Assembly: GCA_025454675.1 (NCBI GenBank) | Contig: JALONZ010000191.1 | Location: 1 to 5,504, forward strand | Reading direction: 5' to 3' | Length of the DNA: 5,504 nucleotides | From: Anaerolineae bacterium | GTDB lineage: Bacteria; Chloroflexota; Anaerolineae; Aggregatilineales; Phototrophicaceae | Part shown: piece after piece, positions 1 through 5,504 of the stretch | Position numbering within the stretch: the stretch's first letter is position 1 | How the letters are laid out: each line of letters starts with the position of its first letter | Notes under the pieces: model-generated | The model's input: the letters and a program-made list of their open reading frames with translations, nothing else | What the model was told of the DNA's origin: nothing | Database searches by the model: none | Translations under genes and position numbers: made by a program

Positions 1-882
1 CAATTGTAACACAGCCGACGCATCTGGACGCGCCAAATAATACATATTCCCCTCTATGGATTCGCGGGTGGTGCGAATCATCACCCATTGGCTATCTGGT
101 GACCACCCCGTCCACGCCGTATTATTGATTTTCACATCATTCGTCTCCAGCAGATGCAATTCGCCTGTGTTCAGATTCAAGCCATAGGCACGCGGACGGC
201 GGTCATTATTCACCAAAGCCAACCATTCCCCGTTGGGGGATAAAACAGGGAGTATGCTGGTCTCAAAATCGTCTAATAGCACGGTCAATTCGTCTGTAGC
301 GAATGTATAGCGTTCAATTGTATTCACACCGCGCAATAAAACCGATTCACCGCCCACACGGCGCACATCTACCGACCATTGGGCATCCAAAATAACGGTC
401 GGTTGGTTATACAGCAAATACACCAAGCCCGTCTCAAAATCGAGGGTGTACATGCCGCCAATCGTGCCATCTTGTGGGTTATCCCGACATTGAAACAACA
501 CATGCCGATTATCCGCCAACCAACGCCACGCGGTTGCGGAGCAATTGACATAATCTTCTGGCAGATGAACAACACGCCCCATCATTATATCCCACACGGA
601 AAATGTGGCTTGATTGAGGGCGCTGGTGGGCAAAATGAGGCGTTGACCGTTATTCGATAGGCTGATATTGCCACTCGATTGAATCGGGAATGAGATATAG
701 GTGGGCAAATTACGATTTACATCGATGATTGCCATGTGCTGATTATCTTGTTCATACGAATACACTTGGGCAATGATGCGTGTGGTGGGGATAGATGCGC
801 CAATTGACACCCCAACAAAGCAGATAATCCCTAATGAAATGGTCAGCACAAGGCTCAAGCGAAACAGGCGGGTGATATACAC
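1..882 (-). CDS. Membrane-anchored TolB/WD40-like beta-propeller protein (3' end outside window)
   Basis: The reading frame is open without a stop from position 882 to the window edge, giving 294 residues with the C-terminus missing. I chose the GTG at 882-880 because it follows an AAGGA ribosome binding site (895-891, spacing 8), no ATG lies upstream in frame before a TAA, and it places a basic start (MYITRLFRLS) directly before a hydrophobic helix at about residues 8-31. That helix is an uncleaved anchor or a signal peptide, so the rest should lie outside the membrane. The remainder is beta-rich with repeated propeller-type motifs: LSNNGQRL (75-82), WLADNRHVLF (121-130), LSPNGEWLALV (214-224) and WSPDSQWVMIR (260-270), spaced like the blades of PD40/TolB propellers. 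It carries no catalytic motif that I recognise. Such propellers usually bind proteins or ligands; the partner here is unknown. It has its own promoter and is divergent from the next gene. The propeller fold is fairly certain and the role is unassigned. Confidence 0.82.
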   Translation of the reverse strand, partial: MYITRLFRLSLVLTISLGIICFVGVSIGASIPTTRIIAQVYSYEQDNQHMAIIDVNRNLPTYISFPIQSSGNISLSNNGQRLILPTSALNQATFSVWDIMMGRVVHLPEDYVNCSATAWRWLADNRHVLFQCRDNPQDGTIGGMYTLDFETGLVYLLYNQPTVILDAQWSVDVRRVGGESVLLRGVNTIERYTFATDELTVLLDDFETSILPVLSPNGEWLALVNNDRRPRAYGLNLNTGELHLLETNDVKINNTAWTGWSPDSQWVMIRTTRESIEGNMYYLARPDASAVLQL

Positions 883-890
883 AAATTCAA

Positions 891-895
891 TCCTT
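891..895 (-). promoter_or_regulatory. Ribosome binding site deciding the GTG start
   Basis: AAGGA on the minus strand lies 8 bases before the GTG at 882. It supports this non-ATG start, since the frame has no ATG between the upstream TAA and the N-terminal hydrophobic helix. Confidence 0.7.
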
Positions 896-915
896 GTTTT
901 ATATCCATCCCCATC

Positions 916-943
916 ATTGTAGGCGATTTTGTGTTATATTCAA
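916..943 (-). promoter_or_regulatory. Sigma70-type promoter for the propeller gene
   Basis: Read on the minus strand, TTGAAT (943-938) and TACAAT (921-916) are separated by 16 bases, each one or two mismatches from the bacterial -35 and -10 consensus. Transcription would begin near 909, giving a leader of about 27 bases that contains the AAGGA site. The match is by eye only. Confidence 0.55.
935..940 (+). promoter_or_regulatory. Possible -10 box for the membrane gene and coaBC
   Basis: TATATT on the plus strand resembles a -10 element, but no convincing -35 lies 16-18 bases upstream. If used, transcription would start near 947, after the alternative GTG codon at 931, and would favour the ATG at 973. 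This is weak evidence in an AT-rich stretch. Confidence 0.25.
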
Positions 944-972
944 AAAGATATTTTTTAGGTTTGGATATAAAC

Positions 973-1959
973 ATGAATCTGAATGCGTGGTTATTGCGCG
1001 TCACCTTTGGCGTGGCATTGTTGTTTGGGAACGAAATTTTATTGTGGCAAGACCCGCCTTTGCGTAGCTTGCCCGATTGGGGCTTATTGTTGCTGGGGTA
1101 TATCGCCATCAGCGCCATTTTGCTGGATTTAACTGTGCGCTATCGCGTGAATGATGTGTATTTGGTCATGTTGGTGATGTGCATCGGCGCGTTGCTCATG
1201 GGGTTGTTGATGAATCCGCGCCTGTTCTTCGCCGATTTTCCGCGCCACCTGATTACACGGGTCATCGGCGCGAGTGCCTTCATCACCACCGAAATGTGGG
1301 GCTTACTCATTGCCCTACTCGGCGGACATATTGGGCGTTATCGGCGTAATTTCATCGGATTCGGCTTCATTGTTGGCTTCAATTGGGGTGTTTGGGCGCA
1401 TTATGCCTATGTGTTGAATGGTTGGTCAAGCACACCCGCCCAACCGATGGATTTGGTCATGTATGCGGGGATTTGCTTGGGGGCAATCATAACGGGTGTA
1501 TGGATTTGGCATAGGCGCTACCAACCCACCGCTACCCCATTGATGTTACGCATGAACATCATCGAATGGTGTAGCATCGGCATCATCCTGACGGTGTTAT
1601 TCATCATACAAGGCTTAGGCAATATTTATATCGGCGCAGAAATCATCGTCTCGCTGATATTGATTGTGGTGTGTTGGTTGGGCTTATGGGCGAACCGCCC
1701 AGACAAGGGTAAAATGTTGATGGATGCCCATTTTCCACCTAAAATCGCGTTTTCATGGGCATTTTTCGCGCTCATCGCCTTTATTTTAGGGGCGATATTG
1801 GGATATGGCTTGCCACTACTGAATATTAACGGATTTAGTCAACTCTATTTACTTGAACTCGCTTTTGCGGGCATTGGATTCATCTGGTTGCCCCTTGTGG
1901 CGGCAGTTTTGGCTGTGCGCGGGGTGGAGCGACAATCACGCAAATTGGATATTCTATAA
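973..1959 (+). CDS. Polytopic integral membrane protein of unknown function
   Basis: Encodes 328 residues from the ATG at 973, which follows TTTGGA at 7 bases. The frame also has a GTG at 931 (14 residues longer, AGG 7 bases upstream), but that start would lie inside the divergent promoter region. The protein is almost wholly hydrophobic, with about ten predicted helices near residues 4-25, 36-55, 62-80, 93-118, 127-149, 160-179, 195-213, 218-240, 258-283 and 291-315. Basic clusters follow the even-numbered helices (RYR 56-58, GRYRR 121-125, HRR 180-182, NRPDKGK 241-247, RQSRK 320-324), which by the positive-inside rule puts both ends in the cytoplasm; the basic residues at 83-96 are an exception. 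I recognise no transporter, enzyme or glycosyltransferase motif. The TAA stop overlaps the ribosome binding site of coaBC, so the two are probably co-transcribed, but nothing shows a role in coenzyme A metabolism. Confidence 0.85.
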   Translation: MNLNAWLLRVTFGVALLFGNEILLWQDPPLRSLPDWGLLLLGYIAISAILLDLTVRYRVNDVYLVMLVMCIGALLMGLLMNPRLFFADFPRHLITRVIGASAFITTEMWGLLIALLGGHIGRYRRNFIGFGFIVGFNWGVWAHYAYVLNGWSSTPAQPMDLVMYAGICLGAIITGVWIWHRRYQPTATPLMLRMNIIEWCSIGIILTVLFIIQGLGNIYIGAEIIVSLILIVVCWLGLWANRPDKGKMLMDAHFPPKIAFSWAFFALIAFILGAILGYGLPLLNINGFSQLYLLELAFAGIGFIWLPLVAAVLAVRGVERQSRKLDIL

Positions 1960-1962
1960 GGA
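1958..1962 (+). promoter_or_regulatory. coaBC ribosome binding site overlapping the upstream stop
   Basis: AAGGA begins within the TAA stop of the membrane gene and lies 9 bases before the ATG at 1972. It favours that ATG over the in-frame ATG at 1981 and suggests coupled translation of the two genes. Confidence 0.7.
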
Positions 1963-1971
1963 CACTCGGAT

Positions 1972-3219
1972 ATGACCACAATGACCATTCTCAAAGATAA
2001 ACACATCGTTTTAGGCGTGACGGGGAGCATCGCTTGTTATAAAGCGGTAGACCTCGCCAGCAAATTGACTCAAGCAGGCGCGTTGGTGGATGTCATCCTC
2101 ACCGATAGCGCCACAAAATTTGTCACCCCACTCACTTTTCAATCCGTGACAGGCAGACCCGTTTATACCGATATGTGGCGCACCGATAGTAGCGCCGAAG
2201 GCTTGCCCACCCATATCGCGCATGTCGGATTGGGTGAGGATGCCGATTTGCTGGCGGTTATCCCCGCCACTGCCAACACCATCGCCAAAATTGCAGGCGG
2301 ATTTGCCGATGATTTGCTCAGTGTAACCGCACTCGCCTCGCGTGCGCCCATCTTGATTGCCCCTGCGATGGACGGGGGGATGTATCAGCACCCTGCCGTC
2401 CAACAGAATATCGCCACCATTTTGGGGCGCGGTGGCTTACTCATCCCACCCGATGAAGGACGATTCGCCTCTGGGTTGGTCGGGGTGGGCAGATTGCCAG
2501 AAACAACCACTTTGATGGGACATATCCGCCGTGTGTTGGGACGCGATGGCGAACTTGCCAGCCAAAAAGTCGTCATTAGCGCGGGTGGCACGCGCGAAGC
2601 GATAGACCCTGTACGCTTCGTCAGCAACCGTTCCAGTGGCAAGCAAGGGCATTCATTGGCACAAGCGGCGGTGGATGCAGGGGCGCGAGAAGTCGTCTTA
2701 GTGACAACTGCCGATTTACCTGTGCCTGTTGGGGTACATCCGATTTATGTCGAATCGGCAGAGGACATGCTCCGCGCCATTTTGCGTCATAGCACCGATG
2801 CCGACTTGCTCATCATGGCGGCGGCAGTCGCCGATTTTAAGCCCCAAACCCGTGCCGAGCAAAAAATCAAAAAAGAGAATACCGATAAAAATCTCACATT
2901 GGAACTGGGGCGCACCGCCGATATTTTGGTGGAGGTCAAAGCGCAACGCGAACAAACCGGTTATCCGCGCATGGTGATTGGATTTGCCGCCGAGAGTGAA
3001 AATGTGCTATCCAATGCGCGGTCAAAACTCATCCGCAAGGGGCTAGATTTATTGGTTGCCAATGATATTACCGCATCGGATGCAGGCTTTAGTGTAGATA
3101 CCAATCGCGTGGTCATTTTGGATACCGAAGGCGGGATGGATGAACTTGACCTCGCCAGCAAATCAGTCATCAGTGAACGGATTATTGCCCGTGCCGCGCT
3201 TATGTTGGGCAGTGAATAA
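1972..3219 (+). CDS. coaBC: Bifunctional phosphopantothenoylcysteine decarboxylase / phosphopantothenate-cysteine ligase
   Basis: CoaBC (Dfp) joins cysteine to 4'-phosphopantothenate in a nucleotide-dependent step and decarboxylates the product to 4'-phosphopantetheine on FMN, two consecutive cytoplasmic steps of coenzyme A synthesis. At 415 residues it has the usual full length. The CoaC half (about 1-190) shows the flavin-site start GVTGSIACYK (15-24), a His at 84 that aligns with the catalytic His75 of E. coli Dfp, PATANT (98-103), PAMDGGMY (131-138) and the flap ASGLVGVGRLPE (166-177). The CoaB half (about 195-415) shows GGTREAIDPVR (205-215), NRSSGKQG (219-226), AAAVADFKP (283-291), KIKKE (298-302), GFAAESEN (337-344) and VANDIT (362-367). 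Two positions are unusual: Asp134 where the classical PXMNXXMW motif has Asn, and Ser167 where E. coli has catalytic Cys158. The gene lies 12 bases after the membrane gene and has no obvious promoter of its own. The family assignment is secure. Confidence 0.97.
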   Translation: MTTMTILKDKHIVLGVTGSIACYKAVDLASKLTQAGALVDVILTDSATKFVTPLTFQSVTGRPVYTDMWRTDSSAEGLPTHIAHVGLGEDADLLAVIPATANTIAKIAGGFADDLLSVTALASRAPILIAPAMDGGMYQHPAVQQNIATILGRGGLLIPPDEGRFASGLVGVGRLPETTTLMGHIRRVLGRDGELASQKVVISAGGTREAIDPVRFVSNRSSGKQGHSLAQAAVDAGAREVVLVTTADLPVPVGVHPIYVESAEDMLRAILRHSTDADLLIMAAAVADFKPQTRAEQKIKKENTDKNLTLELGRTADILVEVKAQREQTGYPRMVIGFAAESENVLSNARSKLIRKGLDLLVANDITASDAGFSVDTNRVVILDTEGGMDELDLASKSVISERIIARAALMLGSE

Positions 3220-3220
3220 C

Positions 3221-3250
3221 CCAAAACCCCCAGAAAAAGGGGCAATTTGG
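3221..3250 (+). terminator. Possible weak terminator after coaBC
   Basis: Starting one base after the coaBC stop, CCAAA (3221-3225) pairs with TTTGG (3246-3250) and CCCC (3227-3230) with GGGG (3239-3242), leaving small internal bulges. A moderately T-rich stretch follows, but not a clean run of T. The position fits the end of the transcript; the imperfect stem and poor T tract keep confidence low. Confidence 0.4.
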
Positions 3251-3273
3251 TAATGTTTGTTAAGGTTTTCTAA

Positions 3274-3301
3274 TTGCCAAGAGGCGAAATTGTCATATAA
3301 T
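3274..3301 (+). promoter_or_regulatory. Strong sigma70-type promoter for the exported acidic protein
   Basis: TTGCCA (3274-3279) and a perfect TATAAT (3296-3301) are separated by 16 bases. Transcription would start near 3308, giving a leader of about 63 bases before the ATG at 3371. This is the best promoter match in the window and suggests substantial expression of the gene it serves. Confidence 0.75.
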
Positions 3302-3356
3302 GAGAAAAGTTGAATGTGCATTTTGTTGCATTTTTCACAAAATTGTAGACCTAATC

Positions 3357-3363
3357 AAAGGAG
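3357..3363 (+). promoter_or_regulatory. Near-perfect ribosome binding site deciding the ATG at 3371
   Basis: AAAGGAG lies 7 bases before the ATG at 3371. It rules out the longer in-frame start at 3314, which has no such site, lies only a few bases after the predicted transcription start, and would add 19 residues in front of an otherwise typical signal peptide. Confidence 0.85.
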
Positions 3364-3370
3364 CTATGTA

Positions 3371-4402
3371 ATGAAAAAATTGATGGTTTTATCTGTAATG
3401 GTTATGGCGTTGTTGGTGATGTTCATCCCTGCAACTAGCGCACAAGAAGGTGGGTGCTATAATCTGCCCCAAGCTGATTGCGATTATATCAATGCCGCCG
3501 CCGCCAATACTGCCGCCGCCACCTCGTTCTATCAAAAATTCAGCTTGAATTTTGAAGTGAGCGGGTTACAAGGTATTGCCATGTTATCGCCCGGTTTGCC
3601 AAGCGCCATTAGCTTCCAAGTTGCTGGTGAAGGTGCATTCGTTGTGGATACCGCCGATGAATTCCCCGCCAATTTGAATCTGCCCATGAGCGTGACCATT
3701 GACGGCACCCCCGCCGAAGTTGGCTTCTCTGTGGTGGACAGTGTTCTCTATTTCTCATTTAACGGTCAAACATTCGGTGTTCCCATCCTTGATTTCTTAA
3801 ATGAAATGGGCGCAGGCGACCTCCTCAATACAGACACAATGAATAGCAATGTTGATGCACTCGGTGGCATGGGTAGCATGTTCCCCGTGGATAGCTTCAT
3901 CAATTACACCCGTGAAGGTGATGTGGATTGGAACGGCATGTCTGTTTCGCCATTCATGTTGACCTTTGACCTGTCTGGTTTGTTGCAATCCCCCGAAGTT
4001 GGTTCTTTGTTGGGCATGGCGGCTCCTATGCTCGGTGGTGGCGCAGAAGCCGACCCCACCCTCACCATGTTGTTGCAAGCCATTCCCCAACTCATGGGTG
4101 CGCTTGACCTGAAATTGGACGTGACCCAATATGTTGGCACAGATAATTTCATCCACAAATTGACCTTCAATTTCAACGGTACAGCCGACCTCGACACCAT
4201 GATTGGTGCGTTGATGGGTGGTGCTGGTGGTGGTCAAAGCATGGGCTTGGGTGTTGTCACCATCGCCATCGCGTTTGATGTTGAATTGACCCAAATCAAC
4301 GAAGCTCTCACTGTCACCGCCCCAGAAGGCGCAGTGATTCTCTCCCCAGAACAAGTACAAGATATTTTGGGGCAATTGGGTGGCATCCCTGTTATGCCCT
4401 GA
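3371..4402 (+). CDS. Exported, highly acidic protein of unknown function
   Basis: Encodes 343 residues from an ATG with an excellent ribosome binding site. The N-terminus is a textbook Sec signal peptide: MKK, a hydrophobic core at 4-19, and a likely signal peptidase I site after ATSA (21-24). There is no lipobox, so the mature protein is probably soluble and released or held in the envelope. Mature residues 29 and 37 are Cys (CX7C, perhaps a disulfide), followed by an Ala/Asn/Thr-rich helix (40-52). The rest alternates amphipathic strands (FSLNFEV, FMLTFDLSG, KLTFNFNG) with Gly/Met-rich segments (near 183-191 and 278-291). I count about 35 Asp/Glu against 4 Lys/Arg in the mature part. The pattern of long strands and amphipathic helices loosely recalls LolA/LppX-type lipid-binding folds, but that is a guess. 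It forms a single-gene transcription unit between a strong promoter and a strong terminator. Expression and export are well supported; function is not assigned. Confidence 0.9.
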   Translation: MKKLMVLSVMVMALLVMFIPATSAQEGGCYNLPQADCDYINAAAANTAAATSFYQKFSLNFEVSGLQGIAMLSPGLPSAISFQVAGEGAFVVDTADEFPANLNLPMSVTIDGTPAEVGFSVVDSVLYFSFNGQTFGVPILDFLNEMGAGDLLNTDTMNSNVDALGGMGSMFPVDSFINYTREGDVDWNGMSVSPFMLTFDLSGLLQSPEVGSLLGMAAPMLGGGAEADPTLTMLLQAIPQLMGALDLKLDVTQYVGTDNFIHKLTFNFNGTADLDTMIGALMGGAGGGQSMGLGVVTIAIAFDVELTQINEALTVTAPEGAVILSPEQVQDILGQLGGIPVMP

Positions 4403-4425
4403 TTTTTAACACAGCATTCTATTTC

Positions 4426-4457
4426 AAACAGGCGTGGCGTTGGCTACGCCTGTTTTT
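4426..4457 (+). terminator. Strong intrinsic terminator of the exported-protein gene
   Basis: AAACAGGCGT (4426-4435) pairs perfectly with ACGCCTGTTT (4446-4455). The stem extends inward by a G-T wobble and two G-C pairs to a GTTG tetraloop (4439-4442), about 13 pairs in all. A run of five T (4453-4457) ends the structure, starting 23 bases after the TGA stop. This is a classical rho-independent terminator. Confidence 0.9.
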
Positions 4458-4503
4458 GATTCCGTAGGCGAATCGTATCTAGGTGAAAAGCCCATTTTTA
4501 GAC

Positions 4504-4509
4504 TATAAT
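4504..4509 (+). promoter_or_regulatory. Perfect -10 box (TATAAT) upstream of the last gene
   Basis: TATAAT lies 38 bases before the ATG at 4548, so transcription would start near 4516. The -35 region is poor; the best candidate is GTGAAA (4483-4488), with a short 15-base spacing. Because a strong terminator lies just upstream, the last gene needs a promoter here, and a weak -35 suggests an activator or low basal expression. Confidence 0.5.
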
Positions 4510-4539
4510 CCCAAACGTTTTTGAAAAATAAACTGGGAT
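4508..4539. repeat. Imperfect inverted repeat spanning the -10 edge and the ribosome binding site
   Basis: ATCCCA (4508-4513) is the exact reverse complement of TGGGAT (4534-4539), and between them lies the palindrome TTTTTGAAAAA (4518-4528). The right arm contains GGGA (4535-4538), the probable ribosome binding site 9 bases before the ATG at 4548. It could be an operator, but in this AT-rich DNA it could also be chance. Confidence 0.35.
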
Positions 4540-4547
4540 AAAACCTA

Positions 4548-5504
4548 ATGAGTGTAAATGACGATACCAAACCCCGTGTCATAGTCTCCAATTATTATGG
4601 TAGTGTGCCACCGCCACCCGAAGAAGAAATCGTTGATGATGATGGCGGAGTGCGCGGTCCGGGCTGTCTGATATGGAGTTTTTTGGGCATTTTCATCCTG
4701 CTATTGGGGGTGATTATTGTCGTATTGGCGGGCGCGGCAGGCTGGACAGAAGGTCAACGCCTATCTAATGGCAATGCAACCGCCACCCAAGCCGAATTTA
4801 TCAACGAAACACTACGGCGCATCCCGACCGATGTGGCGGGTATGAATGAGTATAATTTTCAATTGCGCCTGAACGCCTTGCTCCAAATGACCCCCGCCGT
4901 GCCACAAATCCCTGAATTGCAAATCACCGCCACCGCACTCATTCAGGGACAAGTGGTCAATTTGCAACTCACGCAGTTGCCACAAGATTTTATTTATAAT
5001 GACCGCGCACGTATTGAGCAACGATTGGCATATTTGCTTCAATTTGCGCCAAATTTGCCCGAATTACCCATTTATCAGGCGACGGCAACCGCGTATATCA
5101 GCCAATATACACCCACTGCCACCATCGCAGTGGTACAAGCCCAACCCACTGCCACCCCGCAAGCCATCCCTACATTGAATCCAAATGGGGGATTCGATTT
5201 GCCCGCCCTATTCGCAACTGCCCGTCAACAAGTGGATGCGGGTCAATTGGCGGATGCCTATAACACCTTAGATATTATCATCCGTGTGGATGAAAATTAT
5301 GAACGCAATTCGGTGCGGGCATTGATGAATCTCGTCCTCACGCGGCAAGCCCGCCCATTGTATGCCTCATTAGAAACACTGGCAGAAGCCATTCGGCTCA
5401 CCGATTTAGCTGAAGAATATGGCGATATTGGCGACCTGAATTATGAACGCCTGATTGCAGGGTTATATCTGAATGTGGTGAGTGCATCGGGGTCTGGCAA
5501 TCAT
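4548..5504 (+). CDS. Single-pass membrane protein with internal repeat, Thr/Pro linker and TPR-like region (3' end outside window)
   Basis: The frame is open from the ATG at 4548 to the window edge (319 residues, no stop). GGGA at 9 bases supports the start. Visible regions in order: a polar cytoplasmic tail with PPPPEEE (21-27) and DDD (30-32); one hydrophobic helix at about 40-64 (CLIWSFLG onward); an outer region with two similar segments at 89-132 and 141-184, each ending in TATA; a Thr/Pro/Ala linker (188-212, with TPTAT and QPTATP) of the kind common in Chloroflexota surface proteins; and an alpha-helical region from 216 whose pattern (ARQQVDAGQLADAYNTL, then a second helix pair) resembles TPR repeats. 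The basic residues are not clearly biased to one side of the helix, so the N-in orientation rests on the absence of a cleavable signal and on the linker. The role is unknown; a protein-interaction scaffold at the cell surface is plausible. I recognise no enzyme motif. Confidence 0.85.
   Translation, partial: MSVNDDTKPRVIVSNYYGSVPPPPEEEIVDDDGGVRGPGCLIWSFLGIFILLLGVIIVVLAGAAGWTEGQRLSNGNATATQAEFINETLRRIPTDVAGMNEYNFQLRLNALLQMTPAVPQIPELQITATALIQGQVVNLQLTQLPQDFIYNDRARIEQRLAYLLQFAPNLPELPIYQATATAYISQYTPTATIAVVQAQPTATPQAIPTLNPNGGFDLPALFATARQQVDAGQLADAYNTLDIIIRVDENYERNSVRALMNLVLTRQARPLYASLETLAEAIRLTDLAEEYGDIGDLNYERLIAGLYLNVVSASGSGNH

Noticed and set aside
379..660. A 93-codon plus-strand open frame
   Set aside because: It lies wholly within the minus-strand propeller gene, whose translation shows coherent repeat motifs. 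The plus frame gives no recognisable protein.
931..972. GTG at 931 as the start of the membrane protein
   Set aside because: It has an AGG at a good distance, but it adds a short polar extension and sits within the divergent promoter. The ATG at 973 leads straight into the first membrane helix. Kept only as an alternative.
3314..3370. ATG at 3314 as the start of the exported protein
   Set aside because: It would place 19 extra residues before the signal peptide and lies almost at the predicted transcription start. The ATG at 3371 has AAAGGAG at 7 bases.
3494..3526. Runs of GCC codons resembling a trinucleotide repeat
   Set aside because: They encode an Ala-rich helix interrupted by Asn and Thr codons. 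The run is too short and irregular to call a microsatellite with a separate function.
3797..4375. A 192-codon open frame on the minus strand inside the exported-protein gene
   Set aside because: It is antisense to a gene with signal peptide, promoter, ribosome binding site and terminator. It lacks its own ribosome binding site, and its His/Thr/Gln-rich translation looks like a complement-strand artefact.
4458..4474. Small inverted repeat GATTC/GAATC just after the terminator
   Set aside because: Only 5 base pairs, with no T tract or further extension. Likely chance.
4812..5042. A 76-codon minus-strand open frame in the last gene
   Set aside because: It is antisense to a continuous frame with a membrane helix and a repeat, and shows no recognisable product.

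Overview
The window most likely comes from a member of the Chloroflexota (Anaerolineae-like). This is an inference from style, with no marker gene behind it: extracellular proteins with Thr/Pro/Ala linkers (TPTAT, PTATPQ), a membrane-anchored TolB-like propeller, an exported protein beginning with a CX7C segment, heavy use of TTG for Leu, and base composition near half GC. It looks like ordinary chromosomal DNA. I see no insertion sequence, phage gene, tRNA, rRNA, CRISPR array or toxin-antitoxin pair.

Layout: (1) 1-882, minus strand, is a 3'-truncated gene for a membrane-anchored or exported beta-propeller protein starting at GTG. (2) 883-972 is a divergent intergenic region with a good minus-strand promoter. 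(3) 973-1959, plus, encodes an unrecognised integral membrane protein with about ten helices. (4) 1972-3219, plus, is coaBC (dfp), the bifunctional coenzyme A biosynthesis enzyme; it lies 12 bases after the membrane gene and probably shares its transcript. (5) 3220-3370 holds a possible weak terminator and then a near-consensus promoter. (6) 3371-4402, plus, encodes an exported and strikingly acidic protein of unknown function, closed by a strong intrinsic terminator. (7) 4403-4547 holds that terminator, a -10 box and an inverted repeat spanning a ribosome binding site. (8) 4548-5504, plus, is the 5' part of a single-pass membrane protein with an internal repeat, a Thr/Pro linker and a probable TPR-like region; its 3' end is outside the window.

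The only confident pathway assignment is CoaBC. The other four genes encode envelope or secreted proteins and show no evident joint pathway. No new multi-gene system is visible. The points most worth a second look are the two active-site substitutions in CoaBC, the roughly 52-residue internal repeat in the last protein, and the extreme charge bias of the exported protein, which has its own transcription unit.
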